Positions 8,204 to 17,300 of a DNA stretch of 64,000 bases are shown piece by piece. Position 1 is the first letter of the stretch. Every line of letters begins with the position of its first letter. This DNA comes from T3Sed10-241 sp036796255 (GTDB taxonomy: Bacteria > Bacteroidota > Bacteroidia > Flavobacteriales_D > Cryomorphaceae), in NCBI GenBank assembly GCA_036796255.1, contig DAIRDH010000010.1, positions 1 through 64,000 of the forward strand, written 5' to 3'. The notes beneath the pieces were generated by a model, which saw nothing but the letters and a program-made list of their open reading frames with translations, was not told the DNA's origin and did no database searches. Made by a program: the position numbers and the translations under genes.

Positions 8204-9269
8204 TTGAGCGAACGTATCATTTCCATAGAGCAAGCCGACCCAAGAGAACTGTTTGGTGTCAACAATAAAAAGTTTCAATTTATTGCAAAGCACTTTCCAA
8301 AGCTGAAGATTATCGCCCGCGGTGATATGCTCAAAGCCATAGGCGATGAGGAAGAGCTCGATGCATTTGAAGGCAAGGTCCAGCTCTTTTTGGAACACCT
8401 CAATAAATACAACAGGCTAACCGAAAGCAATATAGAGCGGCTCCTTATGGAAAATGGTGCCGAAGTGATGGCCGACCGCGGCGGCGACACGGTGCTGGTA
8501 CATGGAAACGGCGGCATACAGGTGAAGGCACGCACGGTGAATCAGCGCCGCATGGTGGAGCTGAGCAATGACAATGACATGGTATTTGCCGTAGGCCCGG
8601 CCGGAACCGGTAAAACCTATACCGCTGTGGCCCTAGCGGTGCGTTCACTTAAAAACCGCGAGGTGCGCCGTATCATCCTCACCCGACCTGCAGTGGAGGC
8701 TGGCGAGAACCTCGGCTTTCTGCCCGGCGACCTCAAAGATAAACTCGATCCTTACTTGCAGCCGCTGTACGACGCCCTGCGCGACATGATACCGCCCGAG
8801 AAGCTGCGCGAGTTTCTGGAAACAGGTGTTATCCAGATTGCGCCGCTGGCTTACATGCGCGGCCGCACGCTCGACAAGGCATTTGTGATACTGGATGAGG
8901 CGCAAAATGCCACCACTTCACAGCTCAAAATGTTCCTAACGCGGATGGGACAAACGGCGAAGTTTATTATCACTGGCGANNNNNNNNNNNNNNNNNNNNN
9001 NNNNNNNNNNNNNNNNNNNNNNNNNNNNNNNNNNNNNNNNNNNNNNNNNNNNNNNNNNNNNNNNNNNNNNNNNNNNNNNTATTATCACTGGCGACATCAC
9101 CCAAATCGATTTGCCGAAAAGGCAGCACAGTGGGCTGGAGCGCTCCGTCAATTACCTGCAAGGGGTAAAAGGCATCGGCTTCGTGCACCTCAACGAAAAA
9201 GATGTGATCAGGCACCCACTTGTGAAAGAAATTATTCGCGTATTTGAGCAAAATCAAGACAATTCCTAA
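8204..9269 (+). CDS. phoH: PhoH-like ATPase (frame interrupted by an assembly gap)
   Basis: PhoH family P-loop ATPase, a RecA-like nucleotide-binding protein thought to act on RNA. Walker A is GPAGTGKT (K137), preceded by QVKARTVNQRRMVE and followed by the RIILTRPAVEAGE and FLPGD motifs and Walker B FVILDEAQNAT. Start is TTG at 8204 (LSERIISIEQADP), with no upstream alternative. The frame is broken by 100 N at 8980-9079, but the 15 bases before the gap (8965-8979) recur at 9080-9094. Merging them joins ...FIITGD to ITQIDLPKRQ and gives one intact 316-residue protein ending at the TAA 9267-9269. purC begins 2 bp later, an arrangement I recall from other Bacteroidota. Confidence 0.9.
8980..9079. 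other. Assembly gap, 100 N
   Basis: Exactly 100 N inside phoH, flanked by a 15-bp direct repeat (8965-8979 = 9080-9094). It behaves as a placeholder between two contigs whose ends overlap; no bases need be missing. Confidence 0.95.
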
Positions 9270-9271
9270 CG

Positions 9272-10228
9272 ATGCAAACCCTTACGAACCCCATACTTCA
9301 AATTCCCGGAATTCAAAAGCTGTACCACGGCAAGGTGCGCGACGTGTATTACCTCAAGAACGGCCTGCTGGTGATGCTTGCGACCGACCGTATTTCTGCA
9401 TTCGACGTCATTTTGCCGAAAGGCATACCTTATAAAGGTGCCATACTCAACGGCGTGGCTGCCAAATTTCTCAACGCCACCCGCGACATATGCCCCAACT
9501 GGCTTCTGGGAACGCCTTCGCCCAATGTGGCCATCGGGTACCGCTGCGAACCTTACCGCGTGGAAATGGTAATACGCGCCTATCTCACAGGCCATGCCTG
9601 GCGCATTTATAAATCGGGCGAGCGCGTAATTTGTGGCGTCACCATGCCCGATGGCATGAAAGAGCACGACCGCTTTCCCGAGCCCATCATCACCCCGGCT
9701 ACCAAGGCCGATGAAGGGCATGATGAGGACATATCTCGCGAGGAGATCCTGGCCCAGGGCATTGTCCCTGAAGCTGCTTACCGCAAAATGGAAGAATACA
9801 CCCGCGCACTTTTTGCGCGTGGCACCGCCATGGCTGCTGAGAAAGGCTTGATACTGGTGGATACCAAATACGAATTTGGCAACAAGGATGGCGAAGTGAT
9901 GCTCATGGATGAAATTCACACACCCGACTCCTCGCGCTACTTCTATGCGGATGGCTACACCGAGCGGCAGGCCCGGGGAGAAGCTCAGCGGCAACTTTCC
10001 AAAGAGTTTGTTAGGGAATGGCTTATCGAGAATGGATTTCAAGGCAAGGAAGGCCAATCAGTGCCGGAAATGACGGACGAGAAAGTGCAGGAAATTGCAC
10101 AGCGCTACATCGAGCTTTACGAGCACATTACCGGCGATACCTTTAATGCCGGCAGCATGAAGATGGATGTTCGGGAAACGCAGGAACGCATCACCAGCTT
10201 TCTGGCTGATTTAAACTCAAATTTCTGA
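9272..10228 (+). CDS. purC: SAICAR synthase (phosphoribosylaminoimidazole-succinocarboxamide synthase)
   Basis: 318-residue ATP-dependent ligase joining CAIR and aspartate in step 8 of purine synthesis. Diagnostic stretches are YHGKVRDVYYL with LATDRISAFDVILP at the N terminus, the GHAWRIYKSGERVICG region, LILVDTKYEFG (ATP site), MDEIHTPDSSRYF and KEFVREWL. Length is in the long-form range seen in Bacteroidota and yeast rather than the ~240-residue short form. ATG 9272 lies 2 bp after the phoH stop, so the two are probably cotranscribed. It converges with the PagL-like gene, 13 bp apart, with no obvious terminator between. Confidence 0.95.
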   Translation: MQTLTNPILQIPGIQKLYHGKVRDVYYLKNGLLVMLATDRISAFDVILPKGIPYKGAILNGVAAKFLNATRDICPNWLLGTPSPNVAIGYRCEPYRVEMVIRAYLTGHAWRIYKSGERVICGVTMPDGMKEHDRFPEPIITPATKADEGHDEDISREEILAQGIVPEAAYRKMEEYTRALFARGTAMAAEKGLILVDTKYEFGNKDGEVMLMDEIHTPDSSRYFYADGYTERQARGEAQRQLSKEFVREWLIENGFQGKEGQSVPEMTDEKVQEIAQRYIELYEHITGDTFNAGSMKMDVRETQERITSFLADLNSNF

Positions 10229-10241
10229 GGCAATTGCCGGA

Positions 10242-11366
10242 TTACAGGCGGTAGCCAATTCGCAGATCAAGAAAGTCGGCGACATGACCGTGGGTTTTTA
10301 GGCTGGATCCCAGCGACCATTTTTCAGACATGGTGTAGCGCAGCTCATAGCGTTGGTAAAAAGTATAGTCGAGCCCTTCAGGAGCAGTGAGGTACACCCC
10401 AAATTGCTGGTTGAAGCTAAAGTGCCCCAATAGAAATTCGTGCGCTGCTGCTAAGCCTGCCCTGAATCCGGTGAAGTCCGTACTGAGGTCAGCGTCTTCG
10501 GGCTGTCTGCCTGAGTAGAAGAGCGCTTCAGTGGCAAGCCCCAGCGCGTTGATGCGCGACACTTGCCGGGTGTGCCTGAATTCAAGGCCCATTATTGGCC
10601 GTACTCCACCTTCGACACCCTCGCGGTAGCTGGCCGCAAATGAGCCCGTGCTGCGGTGCAAAGGCCCACTTTCGGTATTGCGCCATGGCAGTTTCGGGCG
10701 CTCGCGCAGCTTGATGCCTTGCGGGAAGTAAGTGATCCCGATTGAAGCCGTAGGCCAATTTATGCCTTTGTTGGGCTGCTTCATGCCGCCGTTGGAAATG
10801 TGGTAGTAGCGTCCGCTGAGGTTGGCCCTCCAGGTATCAGAGATTTTCCAGTGAAGGCTGGCACCTGCGTGCAATGGGAAGGCTACTGAAGTGCTGTAGC
10901 TCAGGTTGTCCGGATTGCGCTCCGGGTGGTGGGGTCGGTTGAGGTAGGCCAGGCCGAGCCCCCCGCGTACACTGAAGCTGAACCTTTTGTGGGCAAGGAA
11001 TTCTGGCTCCAGAAATACCTGCCCTGCAACGGCCTGGCCCAAAATTTCGCGGTTGTCAAAGTCCCAAAATCCCAGTGAAATTCCTGCGCGCGGGTAGCAA
11101 TTGCAGCTATTCCAGGCCTTGTCAGAGTTGAGCTGCCGGCCGATGTCAATTTCCGCTCCCCAGGGGTAGGAGTCTTTAATGGCCCTGATGTCGCGGCTGT
11201 GGATAATGATGAACCCGTGCAGGATGCGCACTTCTGCAAAAAGAAGACGCGAAGTGGAATCGGACGGTGCAGCAAGCCCTGACTGTGCGCACCGCAATAG
11301 TGCGATAGCCGCTATAATTGCCGGGCCATATGACCGTCGAAAATGGATTTTCAGAAGTGTGCTCAC
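10242..11366 (-). CDS. PagL-like lipid A 3-O-deacylase / acyloxyacyl hydrolase family outer-membrane protein
   Basis: 374-residue predicted beta-barrel. PagL removes the 3-O acyl chain of lipid A at the outer membrane. The family's catalytic pattern is visible as YYHISNGGM, with H189 and S191 as the likely His/Ser pair and the conserved NKGINWPTASIGITYF strand after it. The barrel continues with aromatic-ended alternating strands to the final DLRIGYRL. The start (GTG 11366) is uncertain: the N-terminal stretch LLKIHFRRSYGPAIIAAIALL resembles a signal peptide. The protein is about twice the length of Pseudomonas PagL because a second set of barrel strands follows the catalytic part. Activity is by homology; the PagL glutamate is not obvious. 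Confidence 0.72.
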   Translation of the reverse strand: MSTLLKIHFRRSYGPAIIAAIALLRCAQSGLAAPSDSTSRLLFAEVRILHGFIIIHSRDIRAIKDSYPWGAEIDIGRQLNSDKAWNSCNCYPRAGISLGFWDFDNREILGQAVAGQVFLEPEFLAHKRFSFSVRGGLGLAYLNRPHHPERNPDNLSYSTSVAFPLHAGASLHWKISDTWRANLSGRYYHISNGGMKQPNKGINWPTASIGITYFPQGIKLRERPKLPWRNTESGPLHRSTGSFAASYREGVEGGVRPIMGLEFRHTRQVSRINALGLATEALFYSGRQPEDADLSTDFTGFRAGLAAAHEFLLGHFSFNQQFGVYLTAPEGLDYTFYQRYELRYTMSEKWSLGSSLKTHGHVADFLDLRIGYRL

Positions 11367-11454
11367 AAGGCACTAAGATGCCAATTATGAGTAAAATCTA
11401 CAATACAAATTTGGATTTCATTGCCGGATAATTGGGTCCGTACTAAATTGCGCC

Positions 11455-13851
11455 ATGAAAACTATTGGCGACCTCATTCAGCACAGCCGCGAAGGCCATT
11501 ACTATCTTTTTGAAACGGACATTGCAAGGGTACGCATCAGCCGATTAAGCGCATCTACCTTCAGGGTGCAAGTTAATGCACATGAGCTTCCTTTTCAGGA
11601 AAATACCTACGCCTGCCCGGCAGTGGCGGAAGCGGAAGATTTTGAGTTCAGCACCTGTGGTGATGGGCTTGTAACCGAAACTTCTGAAGTGCGCATGATT
11701 GTAAGCACCAAGCCCTTCAGAATAAGATTCGAACGCCTCGACGGGGTGGTGATTACGGAAGATGATCCCGGGCTTGGCATTTCGGTCGATGGTCATGAGA
11801 TCAGCAATTACAAAGTGCTCCAGCCGGGAGAGCGCTTTATGGGCCTTGGCGAGAAGACAGGACCGCTCGACAAAATGGGTATGCAGTTTCGCAATTGGAA
11901 TACCGATGCCTTCGGTTACAACGTGAGTACTGATCCGCTTTATGCCAGCTGCCCCTTCTTTATTGGGCACAGCCACGACCGGCCTTACGGCATATTCCTC
12001 AACAACACCACTGAGACGGTATTCAATTTTGGCGCTGCCAATGACCGCTGCAGCTTCTTCCAGGTAGAGCGCGGTGAGCTCGATTATTTCTTTTTTGCCG
12101 GCCCTGAGCCGGCCGATATTTTGAGAGATTACACTCAATTAACCGGCCGCTGCCCCATGCCACCCATGTGGAGTCTCGGATTTCAGCAGTGCCGCTACAG
12201 TTACTACCCCGATACGGAAATGCTGCGGGTGGCGCAGACCTTTCGCGAATTGAAAATTCCAGCGGATGTACTCTATTTCGATATCCACTACATGCAGGAT
12301 TATAAGGTTTTCACCTGGCATGCAGACAGGTTTCCGGAGCCCCAGAAGCTTCTCGGAGAGCTCAAGGAGTTGGGATTTAGTACGGTGACCATTCTCGATC
12401 CGGGCGTTAAGGCCGAAGATGGCTACGAAGTTTTCGACGATGGCAATGCAAAGGATGTTTTCCTCAAATACCCTGATGGCCTGCCTTACCGCGGAGGGGC
12501 ATGGCCGGGTTGGTGCCAGTTTCCCGACTTCACACAGTCACGTGTACGCGCATGGTGGTCGGCGTATGTGAAGCGCATGGCCGAGATGGGCGTTGATGGT
12601 TTTTGGAATGACATGAATGAATTTGCCGTATGGGGAAAGTTCATTCCCAAGTTATTACGGTTCGGACTCGAAGGTGAGGGCGGCAGCCTCAAGGATGCAC
12701 ACAATGTGTACGGCATGCAGATGGCGCGGGCCACACACGAAGGCGCCATGGAGGCACTGGGCGATACCCGCACTTTTATCCTCACGCGGGCTACATTTTC
12801 AGGGGGTCAGCGCAACAGTGCCCTTTGGACTGGCGACAATTATGCCAACGATGAGCACATGATGCTGGGAGCGCGCATGCTCAACGGCCTTGGACTTTCG
12901 GGTATGCCCTTCGTGGGCAACGATGTAGGCGGATTTACCGGCGATGCCAGCGCCCATTTGTATATGCGGTGGATAGCCTGTGCTGCTTTTCAGCCACTGA
13001 TGCGTGCCCACACCATGATCAACTCAAAGCATGCCGAGCCATGGGCATTTGGTGAGGAGTGTACCGAAGTGACGCGCAATTATATTTCGCTGCGCTACAA
13101 ACTGTTGCCTCACCTGTACTCCTTGTTTTACGAATCCACCCAAAATGGAATGCCGCCTTTGCGATCGCTCGTATTTCAGTTTCACCGTGAGTGGAAGGTC
13201 TTTTCTAAAGAATACGAGAATCAGTTTTTGCTCGGCGACCACCTCATGGTGTGTCCCATGGAGTCAGATGCGCGCTTTGCAAAAGTCTATTTGCCGGAAG
13301 GCTTATGGTATGATTTCTTCAATGATACGATCCGTAAAGGAGGTGAAGAGTATATCGTGGAAGTGCAGCGCGACACCTTGCCCATTTTTGTGAAAGCAGG
13401 TGGATTGATTCCCATGCAAAATGTGATACAACATACGCGCGAAGCCACCGATGGCGTGTTGCGATTGCATGTATACACAGGAAGTGTTGGTGAATACCAG
13501 TATTATGAAGATGACGGGCTCAGTGATGGCGGCCCAGCTTGCCTTAGGCATATGAAGCTAGGGGGTGATGGGCTCCATATCAATGCCCAGGTAGGAAAAT
13601 TTGCTTCCAAATATAGCCGTATCAGGCTTTATCTGCATGGGTTTATGGGCAGCGAAGTGAGGGTTAACAATGCGACCAAAAAAATAACACAATCGGATTT
13701 TCGATTTATGGAGCCGATTTCTAACTTTGACCCTTACGAGGTTTCGCCTGATCACGCCAAGGTAATCTCAACTTTACCCCATCTGGAGGTTGATTTTACT
13801 TCCGAAACCCTTGATTTCAAATGGGATAAATTTAACGAAATATTAACATAG
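11455..13851 (+). CDS. Glycoside hydrolase family 31 alpha-glucosidase
   Basis: 798-residue GH31 enzyme releasing glucose (or xylose) from alpha-glycosides. The nucleophile lies in DGFWNDMNEF (D386) and the acid/base in LWTGDNYAN (D461). Other family blocks are RFMGLGEKTG, YFDIHYMQDYKVFTW, GMPFVGNDVGGF and RYKLLPHLYSLFYE, followed by the C-terminal beta domain with YLPEGLWYDFF and YYEDDG. There is no signal peptide, so it is probably cytoplasmic and acts on imported or stored glucan. The ATG at 11455 is preceded only 3 bp away by a -7-like TAAATTGC. It is followed 65 bp later on the same strand by a glycogen-binding-type protein, supporting a role in alpha-glucan turnover. Confidence 0.93.
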   Translation: MKTIGDLIQHSREGHYYLFETDIARVRISRLSASTFRVQVNAHELPFQENTYACPAVAEAEDFEFSTCGDGLVTETSEVRMIVSTKPFRIRFERLDGVVITEDDPGLGISVDGHEISNYKVLQPGERFMGLGEKTGPLDKMGMQFRNWNTDAFGYNVSTDPLYASCPFFIGHSHDRPYGIFLNNTTETVFNFGAANDRCSFFQVERGELDYFFFAGPEPADILRDYTQLTGRCPMPPMWSLGFQQCRYSYYPDTEMLRVAQTFRELKIPADVLYFDIHYMQDYKVFTWHADRFPEPQKLLGELKELGFSTVTILDPGVKAEDGYEVFDDGNAKDVFLKYPDGLPYRGGAWPGWCQFPDFTQSRVRAWWSAYVKRMAEMGVDGFWNDMNEFAVWGKFIPKLLRFGLEGEGGSLKDAHNVYGMQMARATHEGAMEALGDTRTFILTRATFSGGQRNSALWTGDNYANDEHMMLGARMLNGLGLSGMPFVGNDVGGFTGDASAHLYMRWIACAAFQPLMRAHTMINSKHAEPWAFGEECTEVTRNYISLRYKLLPHLYSLFYESTQNGMPPLRSLVFQFHREWKVFSKEYENQFLLGDHLMVCPMESDARFAKVYLPEGLWYDFFNDTIRKGGEEYIVEVQRDTLPIFVKAGGLIPMQNVIQHTREATDGVLRLHVYTGSVGEYQYYEDDGLSDGGPACLRHMKLGGDGLHINAQVGKFASKYSRIRLYLHGFMGSEVRVNNATKKITQSDFRFMEPISNFDPYEVSPDHAKVISTLPHLEVDFTSETLDFKWDKFNEILT

Positions 13852-13880
13852 TGTTTTAATGACACTTTGAGAAATTCTAA

Positions 13881-13888
13881 TATCTTTG
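13881..13888 (+). promoter_or_regulatory. -7 promoter box TATCTTTG for the E-set gene
   Basis: Perfect TAnnTTTG, 28 bp before the ATG at 13917. The sequence upstream at -33 is T-rich but lacks TTTG at the normal spacing. Confidence 0.5.
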
Positions 13889-13916
13889 CGCCGAATTAGA
13901 AATTCAATCTAACATC

Positions 13917-14222
13917 ATGATTAAAAAGCAGTTTCTCAAAACGAAACCCGTTTGTAAGGTAACCTTCAGCCTGGACGCAGCAGCGTTTGGCGAGGTAGAG
14001 CAAGTACAATTGGTTGGTGATTTCAGCAAGTGGCTCGAGTCCCCGATCAACATGAAGAAGCAAAAAGATGGAAGCTTCAAAACTACAGTAGATTTGGAAA
14101 CAGGTAAAGAATACCAGTTCCGCTATTTCATCGATGGCCAAAGGTGGGAAAATGAAGGCGCAGCCGACGCTTTTGCCCCAGCAGGTGTATCATTTGATGA
14201 GAACTCTGTAGTTACTCTCTAA
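13917..14222 (+). CDS. Stand-alone isoamylase N-terminal/CBM48-like E-set protein
   Basis: 101 residues forming a single early-set beta-sandwich like the glycogen-binding domain of AMPK beta and the N-terminal domain of branching enzymes. The hallmark VQLVGDFSKWLESPINMKK corresponds to the VxLxGdFNxW loop that contacts glucan, and YQFRYFIDGQRWENEGAADAF is the second conserved strand pair. No catalytic domain and no signal peptide. It has its own -7 box and is closed by a strong terminator, so it is an independent transcription unit. Its place between GH31 and the GlgE/GlgB operon suggests a glycogen-associated accessory or regulatory role, which is inference. Confidence 0.88.
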   Translation: MIKKQFLKTKPVCKVTFSLDAAAFGEVEQVQLVGDFSKWLESPINMKKQKDGSFKTTVDLETGKEYQFRYFIDGQRWENEGAADAFAPAGVSFDENSVVTL

Positions 14223-14244
14223 GCAGTCCGTGCTAAAAGTATTG

Positions 14245-14272
14245 AACCGGCCCCTTGGGCCGGTTTTTTTTT
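14245..14272 (+). terminator. Rho-independent terminator after the E-set gene
   Basis: A perfect 9-bp stem AACCGGCCC/GGGCCGGTT with a 3-nt loop runs into nine T (14264-14272). It ends 22 bp downstream of the TAA. Confidence 0.92.
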
Positions 14273-14329
14273 GCCCTGCGGAGAATTCATTGGGTGGAAT
14301 TATTATCTTGTGCGGCAAATAACCCAAGG

Positions 14330-17300
14330 ATGCTTACACACTTACGCACATCACTGATCACCTCGCTGCTTCTTTTAGCGCTAGCCAACCTCCAGGCGCA
14401 ATCGACCAATTCCATTCCGGGCACCCTTGTGGTATGTCCCATGGGCGAGTTTGATGGCCACCATCACGTGCCCATGCCACAATACATCATGGAGAAGATG
14501 CAATCGATGCATCGCTCGAGCGGCAGTCGGGACAATTGCTCCACAATTGACGTGACTTACATTGGTTTTCCGCCTGCGGCCCAAACTGCTTTCGAACACG
14601 CCAAAGAGATTTGGGAAAACACATTAACCAGTTCGGTTACTATTCGCGTCGAGGCCACGTGGGCTAACCTCGGAGCGAACACCTTGGGCTCAGCAGGCCC
14701 GAACAACTTATTTTGGGATTTTGCGGGTGCGCCTGATGGCCGGATTTATCCTTCCGCATTGGCCAATGCCCTTGCAGGATTTGACTTAGATCCGGGAGAG
14801 CCGCATATTTTAGTAAACATCAACTCTACAGCCGATTGGTATTTAGGGGTAGACGGAAATGCGCCATTTGATGAGTTTGACTTTGTGAGTGTTGTACTCC
14901 ACGAGCTGGGCCACGGATTGGGTTTTTCATCCTCTCGCGCTTACAATGAAGATACAGGAGCAGGTACGCTTGGATTTGGATCGCTTCAATACCGGTATGA
15001 TGATTTTTTACTTCTGGGTGAGAACGGCACTTCTTTAATTAGCCTGGGGAATGGAATTGCACTGGGCAATGCCTTCACCAGTGATAATCTTTATTCCGGT
15101 TCAGTTTTGGCCGCAACGGCCAATGGCGGCAGTCAGCCACGATACCACGCACCAGCTAACTTTACCCCTGGTTCATCAATTGCTCACTGGGATGAAGGAG
15201 ACTTTCCTGCGGGGAATGATCAAAGCCTCATGACGCCTCAGATTGGTCCCGGTGAGGCCATACACAATCCGGGCACCATCACCCTCGGTCTCTTCGCTGA
15301 CATGGGCTGGTCCGTATGTGCCAGTCTCGAAGATGATCCTTGCATTACCTGGCAAGACCCATCGCCAACAACAGGTTACAGCGATTTCAATACAGCATTC
15401 GGCGGAGCGCCTTGCGATGATGGCAGCGGATGTCCATTTAATGAAATAACGGGGTTTCAGGTATGGGCTAGTGAAGCCTATGCAGTGAATAATTTTCAGG
15501 AAGGGGGCACATACACTTTCAGTATTTGCAATGGCTCCGGAGCCGGAACCTGGGTCCCTGATTTTACCATTATTTCGCCCAGTGGTATTGTAGAGGCTTC
15601 AGGCCCTGGCACAGGATGCGCCATCACCTGGACGGCCTCTGAGGATGGCACCTACCTCATTGTGATCAACGAGGCCGGCGCTTGCGGTGAGGCCAATTCC
15701 ATTAACAATGGTTTCCCTGCACTCACCTGTGCTGATGGCACTACGGTATGTGACGACCTCTCCGATTGCAGCACGCCTCCGCTTGTTTTTGAAGGCCCAG
15801 ACGCTATATGCCCTGACCAGTCTACCACGGTCAACCTGTCTGCACCTGCTACGGTACCCGACGGAGGAGGCCTTCGCTTGCAGTTTATAAATACCGCCAC
15901 AAATACGGGCATCAATTTGAACGGTGCCACATTCCCATTTACCTTCAATAGCGACTTGAATGGATTGCTATCCGCAAATGGTTTTGCCGCTTTTGAAGGT
16001 ACCTATGCGCTGAACGTTTTTGTGTATTCTGATGCCTCCTCCACCGCTGCAATCAACGGAAGCATATGCGCTTCAGGAGATACTCCAATAGAGCTCACTT
16101 TTTACGAAGAGGGCGCTGCGGAATGTCTCGAAGTGGATGAGCCCTGCCTTACCTGGCAGGACCCAAGTCCTGTTACAGGATGGTCCGACTTCAATGATAT
16201 CTTTGGAGGCGCTCCATGTGATGATGGCGATGGATGCCCGTTTAATGAAATCGATGATTTCCAGGTCTGGGCAAGTGAGGCATATGCAGTGGACAATTTT
16301 ATAGCCGGAGGCACTTACACTTTCAGTATGTGCAATGGTCCAGGTGCAGGATCTTGGGTTCCGGAGTTTACCATTATCGCTCCAAGTGGCGAAGTGGATG
16401 CATTTGGACTTGGAACTGGGTGTAGTATTACGTGGACGGCAACAGAATCCGGTACGTATCTCATTTTGATCAACGAGGTGGGAAGTTGCGGAATTGCCAA
16501 TTCAATCAACAACGGATACCCCGCGCTTACCTGTGTTGACGGCACGGCCGAGTGCGACGCAGGTGTAGCATGTGATATATCGCCGATGGAACTTGAGGGC
16601 AACACCAGCCTTTGTCCCGGCGAAAGCGGAACCGTGGTGCTCACAGCTCCGGCCATTTTGCCTCCTGGTGCCGGTCTGGGAATTCTGTTTTCGGATGCTG
16701 AAAATGGAGGCTTTCTAAGCCTGACTGGAATTGAATTTCCTTTTAGCTTCGACAATGACTTGAACGGATTGCTTTCAGCGAATGACCTGGACTTGCTCGA
16801 AGGCGAAGTGGGCTTCACCCTCTTTGCATACACAGATCCGGGAAATGTAGCTGGCAGTGTTTGTAGCATAGGTCAGGTAGATTTTGTGGTAAACTTTCTT
16901 GCTGAAGATGATCCATTGTGTGATCCCACAGCAACTTGCGTCGCACCTGATCCGGTGATTATTGGGTCGGCTGAGCTTTGTCCCGGCGAGACAAGCCAAC
17001 TCGGCTCACTGAGTGCGCCCTTGGTTCCAGATGGCGGCGGTTTAGGTGTACAATTCTTCAATACCGCTACCCAGGCTACTGTGGAGCTCACGGATATAGG
17101 CTTGCCCCTCACCCTCGACAATGACCTCGGAGGCGTACTCTCGGCCAATGATATTGATGCCTTGGAAGGACAATATGAGGTGTTCTTTTTCATTTACACC
17201 AACCCCGCTGATATAGGAGGGAGCTTGTGCGCTACTGGCACAGGAACCGCCACTATAAACTTCCTTTCATCTGATGATCCGCTCTGTGCAGTAGAGCCCG

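Noticed and set aside
14255..14329. 25-residue upstream extension of the HExxH protein
   Set aside because: It lies across a strong terminator and precedes a normal signal peptide starting at 14330.
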